From Chrysophaeum taylorii (Eukaryota; Sar; Pelagophyceae; Pelagomonadales; Pelagomonadaceae), in contig JAQMWT010000036.1 of NCBI GenBank assembly GCA_029834535.1, forward strand, positions 124,001 through 188,000: 64,000 nucleotides of DNA. Direction: 5' to 3'. Within the stretch, counting starts at the first letter, position 1; every line of letters starts with the position of its first letter. The translations under genes and the position numbers were made by a program. The notes under the pieces are model-generated. The model ran no database searches. It saw only the letters and a program-made list of their open reading frames with translations, and was not told the origin of the DNA. This document shows positions 10,049-20,800 of the stretch, piece by piece.

Positions 10049-10165
10049 AGAGTTAGTGTTTGGGCTTGTCTGGGCATTCCTCCAACTGTCCTTGCTCTGT
10101 TTTTTTTTCCCGTGGACTGACCGACCAACCGGCTGACGTACCTACCTTATGCCTCTGCCTACTAA

Positions 10166-10190
10166 CAGCAGCAGCAGCAGCAGCAGCAGC
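10166..10190 (+). repeat. (CAG)n microsatellite
   Basis: About eight CAG units in noncoding sequence, followed by an alternating GC tract. Confidence 0.95.
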
Positions 10191-10317
10191 CTGTGCGCGC
10201 GCGCGAGCACGCGCGCACCTCTCGCACGAGATAGAACAAATTTTAATGATTCGCGCTCGCGCCGCCGCCTCTAGTACTGTATAGAAGGCGCGTTGGCCCC
10301 GCCTTCTCACTTACGAA

Positions 10318-10343
10318 CCCCCCCCTGCGTTACAGGGGGGGGG
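10318..10343. other. Perfect G/C hairpin between convergent genes
   Basis: Eight C then TG, a five-base CGTTA loop, then CA and nine G: a 10-bp perfect stem. The G run could also contribute to a quadruplex. Its place between two gene ends suggests a role in 3'-end formation, but this is inference. Confidence 0.7.
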
Positions 10344-10480
10344 CGGCTGTCGACGCGCGCGCCTTTCTGCGAGCTCGCGATCGTATCTTTTCTCGTGACG
10401 GACGTCGTCGATCAGCATCGACCCTCTTGATATGTTGCCCGCCCGCTCGGCGCGTATATATAGCAGAAGGATGGCGACAG

Positions 10481-11570
10481 TTAGCGGCCGTCGCCGAAGC
10501 AGTCCATGACGACACCCAGGAAATTGTGGGGCGCCGTGCAAAAAGCGCGGAGGCGGATTACTGCGAGCCAGGCGAGCGAGTGCATCCCGCCGACCTTGGC
10601 AAATAGGTCGACCACGGAGCCCTCCCTGCCGACAGTTGCGACGTTGGCGAACTGCGACGCGCGGATCCGTAAAAGTGCGGTGGCGTTTTCGTTCTTGCCA
10701 TCATAAAAAAGGTCGCTCTGATAGGGTCTGGCCGTGCGTTTGTCGATTTCGAAGTCCTCGTCGTCTCCGATGCCGAAGAAGGCGAGGAGGTCGTTCTTGA
10801 GGCCGCTGTCTCGTCGTTCTTTGAGCTCTTGGCCGATAAATATGGTCTTGCGCTGCGAGGGCTCGAGGTCGATCGAAATATACATGTCCGAGTCGGGCGA
10901 CGTTACAACGACGCGCATCGAATCGCCCGGTCCGTAGTTCGCGTGGGCGTTAAAGGGAATTCTGACGTCGAGGCCGTCGTCGTAGACACTCGAGTAGCAC
11001 ACGCGCTGCGACAACTCGGCCACCGCGTACTTCGTCGAGATGTTTGCCGCGTACGCGCCGGGGCACTTGGCCGTCGGCGTCGAGTAGGCGTGGGTCGCTG
11101 TCACGAACTCTGCGTCGTCGCTACCCCAGTTTTCGTAGCACGCCCACGGCTTGTTGCATGCTGTCTCGATCGTGATGGCGATGGAAGGCACTTCTGATTT
11201 TGACTGCGCTTCGAGCCGCCACTTCTCGACTGATTCGCGGTGGGCGAACGACAACACGACCACAACGGTGTAGATCACGAGCGTCGCCGCCTATGGTCGA
11301 CCGTTTCACGAAAATTCTTTAGGACACGGTCCGGACTCTGGTCGCCGCATAGAAGCACGTCAACGCAATGTCGAGTGCCGGCTTGCTCTTCGCCTCGCCT
11401 CGAAACAGATTCAAGTCTGACAGGACCTTGGCTGCATTTTGCCGCACTGAAAGTCGATATTTAGGGACGACCTTTGTAGCAGTATGCTTCGCTGAAGCTC
11501 GTCTTGTAGATTCTTCCTCCTCTGCTTCATCACGCCCAACGTGCATGTCTACGAACACAGTAGCGTGCAT
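10481..11570 (-). CDS. Unknown two-membrane-span protein
   Basis: Two exons (11570-11328 and 11290-10481, 37-nt intron 11291-11327) join in phase to about 350 residues; the start is provisional. The N-terminal 80 residues are cytosol-like and charged. The join creates the first membrane span (AATLVIYTVVVVLSF). A domain of about 200 residues follows with conserved-looking cysteines (TACNKPWACYENW, KCPGAYAANI, RVCYSSVYD), predicted to be lumenal or extracellular. A second hydrophobic segment near the end reads SVVDLFAKVGGMHSLAWLAV. The arrangement of span, Cys-rich domain, span with GG is one I associate loosely with uncharacterised protist membrane proteins, but I do not recognise a named family. 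Confidence 0.55.
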
Positions 11571-12256
11571 TGTTTGGCTACGACAAACTCAGAGTTGAGA
11601 CGGTTGTGACTTCGAGCGACCGTCGCGCCCGAAAGAAAACTGACACACATGTTTTGATACATCCCTACCACTAGTTACTGGGGTACTTTTAAAAAATGAA
11701 TACGTCACTTCGATTGTAGGTTAATTTTTTGTGCATCAAAAAAAACGCCCATTTTGGGGCTCGCCGAGCATCAAGAGAAAAAAAACACGAAAGAGATTGA
11801 TTGATTGAAGTAACTACTTTTTTTTCTAGCAACTCCCTCCCAGCCCTCGTCCTGCTTAATAAGGAGACAGTCGAAAGCAACGCTGCACGGGCAGCCTTCG
11901 CGCCGCGCCGCGCGGACGTTATCAAGAGAGTTCTTACATAGTCTTCTTGATTATATTTTATGGCGCCCTATCCTCTTTTCCCGCGAGTGGCCCATCGTGC
12001 GAGAGTTCTTACATAGTCTTCTTGATTATATTTTATGGCGCCCTATCCTCTTTTCCCGCGAGTGGCCCATCATGCGCTCCTGCTCTCGAGGAACGGGAGA
12101 TTCGGTTGCTTCCTGAATGAACGGACGCGAAGTCCGAGAAGGAGAGGAATACACGCGCGCGCGCTGCGAGGTTGCACCCTTTCGTGCCGCCCCACGGCTC
12201 AGTGATGATGACGATGATGATGGTAGTAGTGGTGGTAGTGGTGGTGGTGGCGTGCT
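11571..12256. other. Intergenic, mostly AT-rich, with tandem duplication
   Basis: No exon supported. Contains A/T runs (11690-11830) and a 75-bp tandem duplication listed separately. Confidence 0.5.
11926..12075 (+). repeat. 75-bp tandem duplication
   Basis: Copies 11926-12000 and 12001-12075 begin GAGAGTTCTTACATAG and differ at about one base (CATCGTGC versus CATCATGC). Near identity indicates a recent slippage or unequal exchange. Confidence 0.95.
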
Positions 12257-13018
12257 TTAATTTGTCTTCTTCGGTTTTGACGCGGCCTCCTTCGTCGCCG
12301 AGGAGTGCTTGATGTAAAGCTCGGGGACCCAGTAGAGCTTCCACGTAAACAAGTAGATCATTGTGGTGTGGTAGCAGAGCTGGACCCAGGCCAGTCGCCG
12401 ATCAATCTGGCGCTCAACGACGAACATGTTCGTTATAACTACGGTCGAATGAAAGAAGCACGTGTAGAACTGGAAGATTTGCCACGTCGTGAGGAGCTTT
12501 TTGAAAGGGTTGCTGAAGCCGAAGCTCGTCCAAAGGTAGTGCGAGTACATGAGAACGTGGGTGACGGAGTTGATGAGGGCCCCGTACCGAATAGTCCCGT
12601 TACCCTGGCCCAAGTGGCTCACGATACCCCAGCAGATACCGATGGTCGCGTGATGGTAGACGTGGAGAAAGCTAAGTTGTTTCCTCGCGTTTCCTTTGCT
12701 GATGATGAAAAAGGTGTCTAGCCAGTCCATGTACTTGCTGAGATAGTGGACGAAAACAAACCACTCCCCCCTCGGCGTGAACACCGAGTTGACACCAAAG
12801 ACGTTCGGAAAACCAAGGACGGGCCAAAGACCGATCGTCATGTAGGTGCACAACAAGATCTGCGCGACGTTGTAGACGCGCATCAAGTTCTTGACGTCGA
12901 ACGCCAGGCCTTTCGGAAAGGCCCGGCTGGCCTGAACGGTCGCCCAGACGTAGAGCGTGGGCGGCACGACGAGCATCGGCACGCTGACGAGCCACGAGTA
13001 CTGGGGATAGTACCTCAT
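12257..13018 (-). CDS. ELO-family very-long-chain/PUFA fatty acid elongase (3-ketoacyl-CoA synthase)
   Basis: Single exon, 253 residues, close to the usual ELO length, with several hydrophobic spans. The hallmark histidine box is HVYHH within QLSFLHVYHH; the Gln five residues before the box is typical of elongases acting on polyunsaturated acyl-CoA rather than saturated ones. Other family motifs are present: YLSKYMDWLDTFF and VLMYSHYLW. The enzyme condenses malonyl-CoA with an acyl-CoA in the ER membrane, the first step of chain elongation. The C terminus is lysine-rich (SKPKKTN), close to a dilysine ER-retention signal. It is shorter at the N terminus than many PUFA elongases, so an upstream exon is possible. 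Exact chain-length preference cannot be read from sequence. Confidence 0.92.
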   Translation of the reverse strand: MRYYPQYSWLVSVPMLVVPPTLYVWATVQASRAFPKGLAFDVKNLMRVYNVAQILLCTYMTIGLWPVLGFPNVFGVNSVFTPRGEWFVFVHYLSKYMDWLDTFFIISKGNARKQLSFLHVYHHATIGICWGIVSHLGQGNGTIRYGALINSVTHVLMYSHYLWTSFGFSNPFKKLLTTWQIFQFYTCFFHSTVVITNMFVVERQIDRRLAWVQLCYHTTMIYLFTWKLYWVPELYIKHSSATKEAASKPKKTN

Positions 13019-13235
13019 CGTTCGCGCGCGCAGATGTCGATTCCGATATCGCGACTAGGCGGAGAGAGTCTGTCTTTGTGCCGAGCACTCTCTCTCCGCA
13101 CGGGTTCACTATTGGCCACGTGTTTGAGCGACGTCGCGTCCCAAAATCTTTCAGAAAGATGACATGACGTGGTTATGACGTGGAAAAAACTCCCTTGAAA
13201 ACTAAAGCTCTAGACCACGTGCGGTCAACTGGCCC

Positions 13236-14420
13236 ATGCCCCAGTTCGTCGCCACCGATGGGACGGTCTTCACGACCCGCAAGGCTTATCGCCAGTACGA
13301 GTTTAAGACGCAGTACACCTTCCAAAAGAGGAGCGGCGAACGGCTCGCCAAGGAGCCTGGGTCGATCGCAGGCCAACCCTTCGATGTGGCCGACCTCGCG
13401 GAATGCCAGGTTGTTCTCGCGGATCACACCGACCAGATCCAGATCGACGATTGCGTCTCGTGCCGCATCTTTATCGGGGCCTGCTCGGAGTCTGTCTTCG
13501 TGCGCAACTGCAAAGACTGCACCTTCCACGTTGCTGCCAAACAGCTCCGCCTCCGCGACTGTTCACTGTGTACGTTCAGCTTGTACAGCCAGACCGAACC
13601 CGTCATAGAGACGAGCAGCGAGATCACGTTCTCCCCCTTTGCTGGCGGCTATCTCCAGCAGCGCGACGACATGGCCAGTGCCCGCCTCGACCCGGAAGCA
13701 AACTTTTGGTTAGTTCGCACATGTTTGGTTGTGAAAGAGCCCTGTATGTACGAGGCACCCTCTTCATGTAGGTGGGGAGTGTTTGACTTTAACGACGAGA
13801 TGAAGACGGGCAAGAATTTTGTTGTCAACGAGGAACCCATGGAGCCATGGTGGCCGCTTGGCGAATGTGAGCAGGTTGTGGTGCAGACCAAGCCGGGTCA
13901 TGCGCCGCTGCCGTCGACCCAAGAGGGAGTGTCAAAGGGAACCAGTCTGTCATTGCGGCCGTCGCCGGACAGCTTCCAGTCATTTAACATTCACACCACC
14001 TCTCAGAAAGACGCGCAGCGCGCCGTCGAAGAGCACTCCAACGTTTCGGCTCCGCCGCCGACTGAACCACCCCAAAACGAGATTGACGCCTCCTGGGAAC
14101 CCGTTTGTATCGGAATCTGCTATTCTCCGTTACTTCTTGGATTGCAGTACAGAGAGCGCAGCTCGACCGAGCTACTTCGCGTGGACATGCTCCTTGGCGA
14201 CATCGCCGTCGATGATGACGCCACCACGATAATCGATCGCCTCGCTGATCAGTACCATGACTATCTCGATTTCAAGACCAAACTCTCCAAAAAGCAGGTC
14301 GTGCGTTTGGTGGAGATGCTTTTGACTCGTCACCGATGCGGTAATTTTGCTGCTTCGAAGCACGCTGCTCGCATGTACGGCAAGTTTGCTATGGAAGGGG
14401 ATGGTCGCATCAAGGCTTGA
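13236..14420 (+). CDS. XRP2/TBCC-domain protein
   Basis: The frame is open for 394 codons, but two stretches look like in-frame introns: 13709-13771 (63 nt, GTTAGT...ATGTAG) and 14103-14147 (45 nt, GTTTGT...TTGCAG). Removing them gives about 358 residues and joins NFW directly to WGVFDF. Residues about 45-160 show the beta-helical TBCC/CAP pattern of regularly spaced short strands: AECQVVLADHTDQIQIDDC, CRIFIGACSESVFVRNCKDC, CTFHVAAKQLRLRDC. This arrangement is that of retinitis pigmentosa 2 (XRP2), a GTPase-activating protein for Arl3 that releases lipidated cargo at cilia. The usual N-terminal Gly/Cys acylation site is absent, and the C-terminal 150 residues are not recognised. An Arl3-type partner is inferred. 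Confidence 0.75.
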   Translation: MPQFVATDGTVFTTRKAYRQYEFKTQYTFQKRSGERLAKEPGSIAGQPFDVADLAECQVVLADHTDQIQIDDCVSCRIFIGACSESVFVRNCKDCTFHVAAKQLRLRDCSLCTFSLYSQTEPVIETSSEITFSPFAGGYLQQRDDMASARLDPEANFWLVRTCLVVKEPCMYEAPSSCRWGVFDFNDEMKTGKNFVVNEEPMEPWWPLGECEQVVVQTKPGHAPLPSTQEGVSKGTSLSLRPSPDSFQSFNIHTTSQKDAQRAVEEHSNVSAPPPTEPPQNEIDASWEPVCIGICYSPLLLGLQYRERSSTELLRVDMLLGDIAVDDDATTIIDRLADQYHDYLDFKTKLSKKQVVRLVEMLLTRHRCGNFAASKHAARMYGKFAMEGDGRIKA

Positions 14421-14684
14421 CTAGATACTTGCCATCCTCGAACGTCCCCTGAACCTTGACATGCGGGCCACGATTTCCATCGATCTCCGTGCTTTACTCG
14501 AGGCGCCGCGCATCAGGAGCTCTTTTTTGTACACTCCAAAATGAAGACGAGACAGCCAGGTTTGCCAACTTGGCCTCTAAACGCAGCCGGCTCTGATTCA
14601 GATTTCGACTGGAGGGCGACTATCACCTACACTCAAACTGGGCAACTTTTCTACACGGCTCACTTTCAGATTAATGTCTTTAAA

Positions 14685-14705
14685 GGTCGACTGCTAAGAG
14701 GGGGG
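14685..14705 (+). repeat. Dispersed 17-nt element, copy 2
   Basis: Core GTCGACTGCTAAGAGGG, identical to the copy near 51705; about 265 bases after the XRP2-like stop codon. Confidence 0.5.
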
Positions 14706-14984
14706 TGTGCGGTGCATGAAGGATGTGTGTGGTTTTGTGAGGTAGGAGGGATGTTTCAGATTTATGTCGCTCGCTCCCGGCGTAGGTTGGCACCTATTCG
14801 CCTCCCGGGCGGGCCGGTTGGCAGCCGGAACGTTCGCAGTGGGACGGGGTATGGCCGGGGGGCGAATACGGAAGGTTATCGACGAGTTGGTTGTCAGTCA
14901 CATCGCGGTCTCCTCGTCGCATGGCGACAAGCTTGATGGTCACTCTCCGCCGACCGACCTTTCGGCGCTCCTCGTCTACAGGCC

Positions 14985-15060
14985 CGTGATTCCGGGCTGG
15001 CTCCTGTCGGTCCGGCCTGGCTCCCATGCTCGGGAGAGGTCTGAAGTTAGTTAGTTTAGT
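14985..15060 (+). mobile_element. LINE-like 3'-end relic with (TTAG)n tail
   Basis: This segment (GTGATTCCGGGCTGGCTCC to GAGAGGTCTGAAG) is clearly related to 30521-30600, where it follows a LINE-like C terminus. It ends in GTTAGTTAGTTTAGTTAG. Short-unit tails of this kind are typical of some non-LTR retrotransposons. Confidence 0.55.
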
Positions 15061-16383
15061 TAGTCGCTCGCTGTTGTGGCACGCTTTTGTCCTCCGAAAT
15101 ATAGCTGTCGTCGCGCTAAGCCCCCAACATTTTGGGCCTACAGGAGTGATTACGGTGCCTGCTATGAGTGTTTTCACCAATGTCGACGTCAAAGACACCG
15201 AATGTACTTCGACTGTGGTAGCATCATAGCCAAAGACTATCAAACTGTTTTCCTGCTTGATTGGCCTATGATACCGATGTGATGCTGGTGCCAAATGTGG
15301 CCAATGTCACGACGCTGCTCTGGTTCGACGCCGCGACACTGGTTTTTGCTTCGATATCGTCGAGCTGGAGTTACCCGTGTGGCTTATACTCGCTTCTTCC
15401 CTCTCGTCTTCTTACGTTCTTGCCTTGTCTGTTTTTTCTCCCCTCCATTGTCCCCTCTTTCACAATGTGTGTTTTGAGTGGTGGATCCAAAAGCTACGCC
15501 CAACAAAGGAGACTAAGCTCCATGCTTGGAACCACGTGTCATTCAAGCGACTAGAATCAGCCGCCGCCGGATGGACTCTCTTCACTAATTATAAGGATAG
15601 AATGGTGCAATGCGAAGTCGGAGTGTAGACGCAAAGCTGGGCGTCAAAAGAGAATTTCGGCGCCCAATGGAAGTCTTGCAATCGTGACTATTTTCGTTTC
15701 CGGTTTTAACTTTGCAATTTTGAAATCCCTCGTTGCACACTCGGCAACTGACGCCGCCTCGGAAAGATGCGGACGCGCACGCGAAAGACCCAAGACACTA
15801 CGCGCACAAATACGGCGCCCACGGCGCTCGTCCGTTTCCCTTGTCAATGCATTCGAATCCAGAAGATTGCAAACGCAGGTCCCCAGTAGCACAATAATAC
15901 TACTGACTGTGCTCACCAATGTGGGTGTCAACGTCACCTGGCCGCGCCCTTCTCAATGACGAAAGTTACGCGAATCCGGGGCCGGCCAATAACCCGGGCT
16001 TCGGGCGGAGACCGGGCACCCGCCAGGATGGACCAGTCGCCGACCCACTCTCGGCCCACGCAGGGGCACAGTCGCCTCTCCGACGACGACCATGACTGTT
16101 GGGAGCTGCTGGGGCGGCGGGAGCCCCGACCCCAGATCGCCCAGGCCCGGCGGCTCCTAGAGCGGCTCTCTTGTCAGGCGGCCGCAACTCCTCCAGAGCT
16201 CTACCGAGACCAGATCAATCGACGGCTCCTTAAAGACTACGGCTCGCGAGGGCTCGGACAGAGGTTCGACTCCGACGAGGGATTACGCCGAGGGGAGCGC
16301 CGCGGCTCTCGAGCGGGCTAAGTCGACTGTGCCAGGCGGTGCCGCAAATTGTCTGTCTGAAACTTGCCGCAGAGGAGGTTGCT

Positions 16384-17720
16384 CTAGTCTCGGAGTGTCG
16401 TGTTGTGTAGCGGTCGAAGGTGGCGATCCAGCAGGAGCGTAGCTTTCGCCCGACTCGCCGCATCTTGCCAAGCCGCGCGGTCCTCATAGTATATGATGAT
16501 GGTCGCTTTTGCGGCTTCAATCGCTGGCCAAAGGGAGCCGCCTCGCCGGTGTGGTGCGATATCATGGATGTGGAAGAGCTCATCGATCATGTTGCCTAAG
16601 CTCGCGCGGTCGACCAACATGGCCCCATGGTAGCAAACCATGACGACGACGCCGGGAATGAGAAGGGCCTGCTCGGGGTCGAGGTAGTTGCGGAGGGTAC
16701 TGATGCTGGTATTGTCGTGGACTGTCATGTTCGACAAAAGCACTCGAGCATCTTCGACGCAAGAAAGTTGATGGCGCCGAGCAGGAAGCTACCGGGGCAG
16801 ATGTCTTTGGGGAGAACCTCGATGGCGAAGTCGGCGCACCCAGCGGAACCGCCACGATGACGAGGCAGAAGGGCCTCGAGACCCCCGATTTTCGGGCTCG
16901 GCTTGTCGGCATCCATCAGCTCGGGCAACAGCCAGCTGACGCAATCGTCCTTAGATACAGGAGCGGGGGGGAGCGCAAGGTCGTCGCCCCAATTTAGGAA
17001 GAAGTCGCAGTCGTTGCCGGCGAAAAATAAGGCTTAAAAATTGAGCTTCCGACGTCTTGACTTGCTTGTGCGTCGACGTTGTTCATGCGGACTCGAAGCA
17101 GCGGGCGCTGACCTGGCCGGCTACAGTGACGGTGTACTTATGCCTGGTGGCCTCGGCAGTGTCGGCCTTAGCCTAGGCCTTCACGAGCAATCTCCTTGAC
17201 GGTGCTGAGAGGCGACGGGGACTGATCTGCATCCTCGCCAGCCTCCAATGCTGCAGCGGAGGAGATCTCGCGCCGGACATTCGTCTTGATGCCCAGCGCA
17301 GATGGTAAATTCCGTGTAAGAGTCGCGGTCGAGGCAGGTGAAGAAGAGCTTGGTCTCCGCCGAGCCGTTCGCCTAGTACTTGATGGAGAAGAAGTTCATG
17401 ATGAAAATGAGGCAGTCGGTCGCGAGGCCAATGGGGAGGTGCTGTTACGCGTTCTTTCTTCCCCGATTCGATAGTGCAGACCTCCATCACGTACTTCGCA
17501 TTCAGCTGGTGGAGCCTGGTGGAGCCTCCGCTCCGTCGTTGTCGCCTCGTCGATGGAAGAGATGTCGGTAAAAAAGTCCTTGCCTTAGTGTCGGTGCTCC
17601 AACGCCCACCAAGTAGTACCCGAAGACACGTGTTTCTGTTTTTTGTTTAGTTTGCCGACTCCGACGTCCCTCTGCTCGCGATGCCTTGGGCGCTCGACGT
17701 CGCGGGCCTAAAACTTCTAA
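16384..17720 (-). pseudogene. Decayed or multi-exon unknown gene
   Basis: Minus-strand reading gives protein-like blocks in changing frames: FFTDISSIDEATTTERRLHQ near 17540, LFFTCLDRDSYTEFTICAGH near 17320, NDCDFFLNWGDDL near 17010, GGLEALLPRHRGGSAGCADF near 16850 and STLRNYLDPEQALLIPGVVV near 16680. Between 16745 and 16735 the coding frame changes without a clean splice site. Either a broken gene or a real gene whose introns I cannot place. No family is recognised. Confidence 0.35.
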
Positions 17721-17891
17721 ACACACCCGGAGTATTTACCCGTGGAGTCTGCAGTATCCGAAATCCTATCATAGCAGATATGTTGAGCGAGTATTGAACC
17801 CACGTCAGAATGCGTCAGTCGAGGGATCCTAGCGCGCGATGAGGAGATCGCACCGCCGCCGATCGCCAGAAGTTTCAACGAGATCTTTAAT

Positions 17892-20800
17892 ATGACGCGC
17901 ATATCGGCATCACAACAGCTGTCTGATCTGATTGCCAATATTTCTATTGAGGAGTTACGGGCGCAGTGGAAAGCAATAGCGCAAACGTCGTCGCAACGAG
18001 CGTCGCCAATAAGATGTCGGGCCCGGGCAGACGACATCGGAGCTCTGCAGGCCCAGGATTTTCTTGTGCTCCTGAATCGGTTTGTTGCCAGCCGGGCGCC
18101 GCATGACGCGCAAGAAGAGATGGAATGGGCGGCAGCGGCTCTCGATATGTTCGGACAAATGGATTTGCGTGGTGACGGCGCATTGACGTGGGACGACTTT
18201 GCGACGTTCGTCATGGACTTAGACGTGTCTCTAGCCGCGCCCAGCGGCGATGCGGAGACGGTCGAAGAGAGCGACAATGGTACTGAACCTCTGCAAAGTG
18301 CGGTGCATAGAATTCGTCGCTACCAACCTGTCGATGACGGAATCATGAATGAGGACTGTCCGCACGGTCTACGGAAACTCGAATACATGCCGTTCCCAAT
18401 CCATCGAGTGCTAGCCATCCCGCGCGGTGTCAACGGCTCCGAGCTTGTGCACATCATCACTCCGGACATGCCACCCCGTATCTGCGCGACACTGCGCCAC
18501 CACTCGGCATACCGTGCGCACAATGTCCTGACCGCAACGAGCATTCCCTGCACAAAGAACGTGGTCACAGCCTCGTCTGTTCGCATGGATGCGCATTATC
18601 TGACACTCTGGTCACTACCCACAGGCTGCACGCTGCAGATTGGCCCTCGGACGAGTATCGACGGCAAGTACACTCGGCGCGAAGGCACGCTGCTCCCCGT
18701 CCTTGTTCATCGAACGGAGACTCCGTCGCCGCAGAGCACTGTCTTTGCCTCGAGAGAGGGAATCTTATTCTCGGGTGGTGAGGTATCTGGACTAGTCTTC
18801 GAATGGGAGCTTGTTGGATTCGAAAGGCACGGCGAGCCAACGGCGCTGCGGCAGATCCGAGCATCGCGCTTGCACACATTCGGAATCACCAGTATCATCG
18901 AAGTCGAACGCCGAGACGACGCAAAGAATTTGCTCGTCACAGGCTCAGCTGATGGATACATCAGTGTTTGGAATTCAAATGACCGGATTCACCAGATGGA
19001 GCCTGCTCCCAACGCAGACATTGACTTACAACAGCCGCAGGCAACATCCAGAGGACAACACCAACAGCAATCGGCGGTTGCGGCGGAGAAGTCCACCGTC
19101 ACGCAAGGATGTTCCTCGGGGTCTTTCGGTATTAAAAGCCGCAAGGAACTCGAACCTCTGATTCAGCTGAGCGCCCACGCGACAGGTCCCGGAAAGCTGG
19201 TTTTCTCCCATGACCACGGCTTACTGTTCTCCACAGGTCGCCTTAATTCAAAGGATGCTTCAATGGGCCCTACGAGCGTCCTCGTGTGGAAGTTCATGGA
19301 GTCTCTCGCCGCGGGTTTTCGCCGTCAGATCCACAAGTCGTTGCATCGGCATCAAGCACACATTGCCGACATGGTCGAGGTGCGAATGGAGTCACATCTC
19401 GTGACCGCTGATGTGAGCGGTCACGTTGTTGTCTGGAACTTGCCAAATTTGGACATTCACCAGCAGTTCGTGACAAGCAGCACGCCAAACATATGCTGCG
19501 CCCATTTCCCAGTAGTCACGCTTGCGGCGGACGCCCCAGCGGCTTCCAGAGCAGGAAGATCTCTCATTATACTGACAAATGTCGGAGTGGATAGCGACGG
19601 CGTCGTTGTCAACCCACCAGCAACACTCATGGTCTCGACAGACTGTATCAAGGCGTACCCTTGTAAGCTGAATGTCATAAAGGAACCGCTGATTCTCGCA
19701 CACTATGACCCCCACATGTGTGTGTTCGTCGTCGTATCGACGCAACGTGTCTGTGTCTGGAATGCAAAGAATGGTCGGTTAAAGTCGCAAGTCGAGGCTG
19801 CGTTGCTGCTCGGCGGCGACGACGCCGAATTTGCAGCAGCGCAAGCCACGGCGACAGATTCGGACTGCCGTATTAAGAAGGCCTCAGAAACACTGGAAGA
19901 TCGTGATACGTCACCTCCTGAAATCGTGGCCGCATGTGTGTCTGCTACCGGCCGCAAGCTCGTCGTTGGCGATGATCGAGGCGGCCTTCATGTATGCATG
20001 TTACCGCCTGGCGACCATCGACCATTCCGGACCAAGGCCCTCGACCCGCACGAGGGATCCTCAACAACGCTCTCTTTCTTGGACTCGTGTGGGGCCGTCC
20101 TCTCGGCTGGCTCCGACGGCATCATTGGCATCCATGACGAAGCTGAACCATCCGGCTATGAGGCCGGCGATCCCACAAACGGCATTTTGGCGCGCTCCGT
20201 TCGTGTGCGCGACGTACGTCTGTTCTCTTCTGTTCTTCCAAGCAGCTTCTCATTCGAGCAGTTTTCGCTAAATAACACTTTTGCTCCAGGACGGAACCGG
20301 CTCTCGACACTTGCAGGTGATCAGAGGCGTCGTGTGCATCATACGGGGTCCTTCAGAGGACAGGCGACTCATACGGATGGCCAGTCATCAGAGCACAACG
20401 AAAATGCGGCAAAACGCTACTCGTCTTCATTCGGGGTGTTGCCGACCTTTAAGGGCAGAGCACTCTTGCCACGCGCGAACTCGCCCGAAGCGCATCCTCA
20501 GTGGCACCGTGCTCAGGGGCGCGGCGCCTCGGTGAGGAGAAATAGTGAGAGCGGCCAGCACAGTATTGACAGTTCCACTCATGATAGCGAGAATGCTGCG
20601 GACGAGACCTCCGGCCTTACAACACAGGAGTCGAGCAGCACGTACTCAAGCGACGCAGAAGGCGATGGAGTTGGAGACGACAGTGCATGGGCAGCGACCA
20701 CCGAAGCAGACGATTCGCCACCTTCTGCTAAACGCCCTTCGATGGCGCAGTCTGACACGCTGGGAGCAAACTTAGTTAACCACGAGGTCCTCTACGCCAC

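Larger units (their letters stand above)
10049..10480. other. Convergent 3' intergenic region
   Basis: Lies between the 3' ends of the Pex14-like gene and the minus-strand two-span gene. Contains a (CAG)n tract, an alternating CG/GC run to about 10215 and a G/C hairpin. Confidence 0.6.
14421..16383. other. Gene-poor stretch with retroelement relic
   Basis: No gene is supported. It holds a 17-nt element at 14685, a LINE 3'-end relic at 14985-15060, and unrecognised open stretches (for example 15956-16321) without family resemblance. Confidence 0.45.

Noticed and set aside
15046-15064. Telomere-like (TTAG)n
   Set aside because: Very short, interstitial and attached to a LINE 3' end; better explained as a retroelement tail.
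20214-20289. 76-nt GT-AG intron in the WD40 gene
   Set aside because: Removing it shifts the frame and quickly meets a stop, while the uninterrupted frame carries WD repeats on both sides.
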